This document shows, piece after piece, positions 45,524-48,807 of a DNA stretch of 48,807 nt; the first letter of the stretch is position 1; the number at the start of each line of letters is the position of its first letter. Location of the stretch: contig JANJTB010000026.1 in NCBI GenBank assembly GCA_024711295.1, forward strand, positions 1 to 48,807, in the 5' to 3' direction. The stretch comes from a bacterium (GTDB taxonomy: Bacteria; Bacteroidota; Ignavibacteria; Kapaibacteriales; UBA2268). Position numbers and translations under genes: made by a program. A model generated the notes under the pieces. That model worked only from the letters and a program-made list of their open reading frames with translations, was not told where the DNA came from and made no database searches.

Positions 45524-46864
45524 TCAGTCAAATTTTCTAATTTTCTTGAATCTTGCAGAAACCTGAGAATTGTTGTCGATGATTACATTAACAGGTATTT
45601 TAAATTGCTCCAATTTATCCTTGCAATATAGTCTTATTCGTTTTTTTAAAGCGGCTAAATCTTCAACATTTTCCAGAACTATCTTAGCAGATACAACACT
45701 GCCTAGAATAGGATTGGGGCTTGAATAAACCGTTACATCTTTTACATTCTCCATTTCAAGCAACACGGATTCGACTTCTGTTGGATAAACTTTTTGCCCA
45801 CCAACATTAATTATTTCAGTAACACGACCAAGGATTTTAATCCAATCACCATCAACCTCTACCCGATCTTGAGTATTGAACCAACCTTCGTCATCAAACG
45901 GAGACTCAGCATTCAAATATCCAAGCATTGCACTTTTCGCTTTAATAAAAAGTATTCCTTCTTTTACTTTCGTTTGGAATCCTTCTCCACCGATTTTAAC
46001 CCACAATGAATTATTATCCCTTGATTTTGAGCGTAAAATTCCTAACTCTGACAAACCATAAGTTTGTTTTAATTCTATATTCGGGAATAATTCATGCATC
46101 TTCTTAAGTGTAGTTTCTGGCATAGTTTCAGTACCATAAGTAACCATTTTTAACGAATGAATGTTGTATTTTTCATAAGCTTTCGACATTAACAACATGA
46201 AAATAAACGATGGTGAAGTAGGCAGCAGTTCAACTTGATATTTTTCAATCAACATACATACATTTTCAGGGCTTCTGTCTTTTATGGCAACAATAGTACC
46301 TGTATTTGACAGAATATACAGAAGAGTATTCACACCACCAATATGATCAAATAATAAAAATGTAATTGTTCGTAGAGTGTGACGCTCAACTTTGAATTTA
46401 TCCAGAAGAGGAACAAAATCATGAACTGCAGCTTTAGATTTACCTGTAGAGCCGGAAGAAAATAATATTAATCCCGGGTGTTTTTCTTGTTTGAGATTGA
46501 GTAATATTTTGTGATTTACTTTATTATTCAATTTTTCCAATTCTATTTTATCGTCAATGATTGTTATTAAGAATTCAGTTTCTGCGATTTCTAAAAATTC
46601 ATCAACCGTCTTTACCGCAAAGCTGATTGGCACAAATATACAATTATGTTGAATAAGTGCAAGCATCATTGCAACAGACAGTGGGCTAAAATCACTCCTC
46701 AAAGCTACAATTGAATTTTGACTAATTTTATTTGCATTTATAAATATACTAAATTCATTAATTTTGTCATATAGCCATTGATATGAATAGTCTTCTTCAT
46801 TCCATATCAAAGCGGTATTACTTGACTTGTTTTGAAACCTTTCCAATAAAAAATCTATAACCAT
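45524..46864 (-). CDS. AMP-dependent acyl/aryl ligase
   Basis: A 446-residue ANL-superfamily enzyme that activates a carboxylic acid with ATP. The phosphate loop is SSGSTGKSKAA, the A5 motif is TYGLSELG, and the C-terminal GWFNTQDRVEVDGDWIKILG contains the hinge Asp and Arg. NVGGQKVYPTEVE follows, and the last Lys lies in SARFKKIRKFD. It is shorter than usual acyl-CoA ligases at the N-terminus. The start at ATG 46864 is set by AGGTGGAG 9 bases upstream; a GTG at 46879 would overlap the SDR gene. With the ACP and SDR genes upstream it may load an acyl group onto the carrier. Confidence 0.88.
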   Translation of the reverse strand: MVIDFLLERFQNKSSNTALIWNEEDYSYQWLYDKINEFSIFINANKISQNSIVALRSDFSPLSVAMMLALIQHNCIFVPISFAVKTVDEFLEIAETEFLITIIDDKIELEKLNNKVNHKILLNLKQEKHPGLILFSSGSTGKSKAAVHDFVPLLDKFKVERHTLRTITFLLFDHIGGVNTLLYILSNTGTIVAIKDRSPENVCMLIEKYQVELLPTSPSFIFMLLMSKAYEKYNIHSLKMVTYGTETMPETTLKKMHELFPNIELKQTYGLSELGILRSKSRDNNSLWVKIGGEGFQTKVKEGILFIKAKSAMLGYLNAESPFDDEGWFNTQDRVEVDGDWIKILGRVTEIINVGGQKVYPTEVESVLLEMENVKDVTVYSSPNPILGSVVSAKIVLENVEDLAALKKRIRLYCKDKLEQFKIPVNVIIDNNSQVSARFKKIRKFD

Positions 46865-46865
46865 T

Positions 46866-47564
46866 CTAAAAAACTCCACCTAAATATATTGTTTGCCCTG
46901 TAACCATATTGCTGTGGTCAGAAATAAAAAAATCTATGACATTTTTCACATCTTTAAACTCAGCCTTTTTCTTAATAGCCTGTAGCTCTAATAACTTTTC
47001 AATTTTATCTTCACCGACATTCCTTATCAAATCTGTATCAATAGGAGTCGGACCTATACAATTACATGTAATCCCATTTGCACCCAACTCTTTTGAGAAT
47101 ACCCTTGTAAGAGTCTCCACCGCAGATTTTGAAGCTGCATAAGCTAATTCACCCTCTAAATTAAGTGGGACTGCAACAGTAGAAAAATTTACAATCCTAC
47201 CATGTTTATTTATTGACATTAGTTTTGCAAACTCCCTACACATCAAAAATGTACCCATATAATTAGTATTAATAAGCTTTTGTGCAGTTGCTCCGGGCGT
47301 CATTAAAGAGTGATTCATAGAAGCAATACCGGCATTATTAATAAGAACATCAATTTTCTTAAATTTTCGAAATACATCTTTACTCATTTTGGTAATTGAC
47401 TGTTCATCACTTACATCCAACGAATAATGATGATATCTTTCATCCCAAATAGTTGTTTCTCCTCGGGAGCAACCGATTACAATATTACCTTCATTTGCCA
47501 GATAAGACTCAGCTAAGTACTTACCTATTCCTTTTGATGTACCTGTGATAACAAATATCTTCAT
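46866..47564 (-). CDS. Short-chain dehydrogenase (FabG-like)
   Basis: A 232-residue SDR enzyme. The cofactor motif is TGTSKGIGKYLA. NNAG is at LINNAGIASM, and the catalytic Ser and Tyr-x-x-x-Lys are in VNFSTVAVP and AYAASKSAVE. The C-terminal MVTGQTIYLGG is the usual FabG end. It should reduce a 3-keto group, possibly on an ACP-bound acyl chain. Its ATG overlaps the ACP stop by 1 bp (TAATG), a sign of coupled translation. Confidence 0.92.
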   Translation of the reverse strand: MKIFVITGTSKGIGKYLAESYLANEGNIVIGCSRGETTIWDERYHHYSLDVSDEQSITKMSKDVFRKFKKIDVLINNAGIASMNHSLMTPGATAQKLINTNYMGTFLMCREFAKLMSINKHGRIVNFSTVAVPLNLEGELAYAASKSAVETLTRVFSKELGANGITCNCIGPTPIDTDLIRNVGEDKIEKLLELQAIKKKAEFKDVKNVIDFFISDHSNMVTGQTIYLGGVF

Positions 47565-47851
47565 TACTGACCTGAAATTTCTTCAAGTATGAAATCTGAC
47601 AATGTATCAATGTTTTTAAAAGGGCTACTTGACTGCGACATAGCTTTTTCTGATAGCAAAGATATTTCGTAACCTTCATCAAGCAATTTAGATTCAATGT
47701 CAACAATCAAATTAACCAAACCAATTGAATCTAATACTGATTTACGGCCCACTAGGTATGTATTAAGATTGATATCTGCTGTTTCATCTCTTGACTCTAA
47801 ATACTCTTGTAAAGAAAGAGATATAATACTTACTATTTTGGCTTTATCCAT
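47564..47851 (-). CDS. Acyl carrier protein
   Basis: A 95-residue acyl carrier. The phosphopantetheine Ser lies in VLDSIGLVNLIVDIE. It is larger than the fatty-acid AcpP and has a C-terminal extension (AMSQSSSPFKNIDTLSDFIL), as in carriers of specialised pathways. GGAATA lies just upstream of the ATG. Translationally coupled to the SDR gene. Confidence 0.88.
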   Translation of the reverse strand: MDKAKIVSIISLSLQEYLESRDETADINLNTYLVGRKSVLDSIGLVNLIVDIESKLLDEGYEISLLSEKAMSQSSSPFKNIDTLSDFILEEISGQ

Positions 47852-47865
47852 TTTTATTCCTGATA

Positions 47866-48807
47866 TTAAAATTTACTTTTGTTTTCGAAAAAATATTTTA
47901 CGGCTTCCGATAATGTCATGAAGACGATTTTATCGCCAAGATTTTGTTTAATTAATTTTAAAATTTTATCAATATTCTTTGAGTCAGGTACATCCTTAAT
48001 ATGACCAGAGCTGACTATAGGCAATATAACGTCTTTATTTTGCAAATGCTTAATATCATCGTCATCGAAAATTTTCTCAAGTATATTTACAAACTCTGTT
48101 GGATACAAATAGTCATAATCTAGTTGAATCGCAACTTTTGAAAGTATCTGATTTAAATAAAATGATAAATTTTTCTTTTGGTTTTGCTTATAAAACCTAT
48201 TTTCTCTTGGATATCTTTGATTTTTAAGAATATCTCTTTGATTAGCCCATTGAATTTCATCGTTCGGTATCTCAAGACCAGACCAAAAGTTAAGATATAA
48301 TTTAGGAAAAAATTTCTTCAAAACATTTGATTGAAATACAATTTTTGAATATATTGGAATTTCAAGTAATGAAGTTTCCACTGGTGATTTAAATTTTACA
48401 TCATTATTTAAAAAGTATGGTAATACATTTGAATAAGCGTCAGAGTAATCAAAGTACCCATCAGAAATTAATCCTTTTGTAACTGATGTATCACACAAAA
48501 AATTATATTTAATCAATGTTTGGACGACCTTTTCAGATGGTTCAATATAATATGCCCCAGCTCTGAAACAAATACACTGATAATTGCTATCATGCTGGTG
48601 AAGTATTGATTCCAGATAGTTTTTACCTGTTGAAATAATTTTATCTACCTCATTCAAATCTAATTTACCAATTGCCCAATCTTTTGTAAGTTCCCATTTT
48701 TCATTATATTTTGCACCTAACCACTGAGGGTGAAAATGTAGCTGAACATCATGTTTCCTTTTGAGAGCATCAACAATTAAATAATCCCAGGCATCAGATA
48801 TTTTTTT
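47866..48807 (-). CDS. Polysaccharide-deacetylase-like protein (5' end outside window)
   Basis: At least 313 codons, open to the window edge, so the true start is upstream of 48807. The visible part contains HDVQLHFHPQWLGA, matching the HxxxH-like metal site of carbohydrate esterase 4 relatives, and CFRAGAYYIEPSEKVVQTLI with the conserved Arg and aromatic. The C-terminal SSGHIKDVPDSKNIDKILKL adds another His. Such proteins occur in surface-sugar loci. It is followed after 14 bp by the ACP, so the cluster may modify an extracellular glycan or lipid. Activity is unproven. Confidence 0.75.
   Translation of the reverse strand, partial: KKISDAWDYLIVDALKRKHDVQLHFHPQWLGAKYNEKWELTKDWAIGKLDLNEVDKIISTGKNYLESILHQHDSNYQCICFRAGAYYIEPSEKVVQTLIKYNFLCDTSVTKGLISDGYFDYSDAYSNVLPYFLNNDVKFKSPVETSLLEIPIYSKIVFQSNVLKKFFPKLYLNFWSGLEIPNDEIQWANQRDILKNQRYPRENRFYKQNQKKNLSFYLNQILSKVAIQLDYDYLYPTEFVNILEKIFDDDDIKHLQNKDVILPIVSSGHIKDVPDSKNIDKILKLIKQNLGDKIVFMTLSEAVKYFFENKSKF

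Overview
The window is AT-rich and reads as the chromosome of a free-living, non-model member of the Bacteroidota/Chlorobi group (Ignavibacteria/Kapabacteria-like is my best guess; this is inference). Two very large secreted proteins end in type IX secretion (T9SS) sorting domains. There are also Oar-like TonB receptors, TSP3-OmpA proteins and FN3 or BNR secreted proteins. All three tRNA genes, and glyA, carry the Bacteroidota promoter pattern TTTG-N19/20-TAnnTTTG, which can be read directly upstream of each.

Region by region. (1) 1-4117, minus strand: an operon of exported proteins. It holds a signal-peptide protein with a phage tail-collar domain, a subtilase with a CUB domain, a small secreted protein and a partial secreted protein cut by the window edge. 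(2) 4417-6105, plus: a two-TM potassium channel with two RCK modules. (3) 6168-12636, minus: two tandem arylsulfotransferase-like surface proteins with FN3 domains and T9SS tails. They are separated by a 633-bp AT-rich gap from a plus-strand BNR-repeat secreted protein (13270-16530) and glyA. (4) 18099-20222, minus: a TSP3-repeat OmpA protein. (5) 20461-23220, minus: a small defence island. It contains a RelE/ParE-type toxin and its antitoxin between two copies of a ~90-bp hairpin repeat, then a restriction operon whose methyltransferase is truncated, with a tiny zinc-ribbon gene in the middle. (6) 23612-28664, minus: tRNA-Ser, pdxH, a 1-Cys-type peroxiredoxin and an Oar-like TonB receptor. 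(7) 29030-32828: tRNA-Glu, a LytTR regulator with an atypical receiver, rny, 6S RNA, zapA and tRNA-Pro. (8) 32831-38501: a 5.67-kb integrated element in the 3' end of tRNA-Pro. It is bounded by a 14-bp direct repeat and encodes a tyrosine integrase, an excisionase-like HTH protein, a primase-like protein, a RecA-fold ATPase and several unknown genes. The tRNA's own terminator now sits on the far side of the element. (9) 38598-39080: a DoxX gene broken by one in-frame stop. (10) 39103-47851, minus except one thioredoxin: mreBCD, an SbtA-like permease, a THUMP-like methyltransferase, a DHOD-like protein, then an acyl-activation cluster (AMP ligase, SDR, ACP) next to a polysaccharide-deacetylase-like gene that runs off the window.

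How the genes work together. The housekeeping genes (glyA, pdxH, rny/6S/zapA, mreBCD) surround two accessory insertions: the defence island and the tRNA-Pro element. The large secreted proteins point to a surface-active lifestyle. The most unusual items are the restriction operon that has lost most of its methyltransferase, the toxin-antitoxin unit bracketed by hairpin repeats, and the compact replicative integrated element that has no visible transfer or virion genes.
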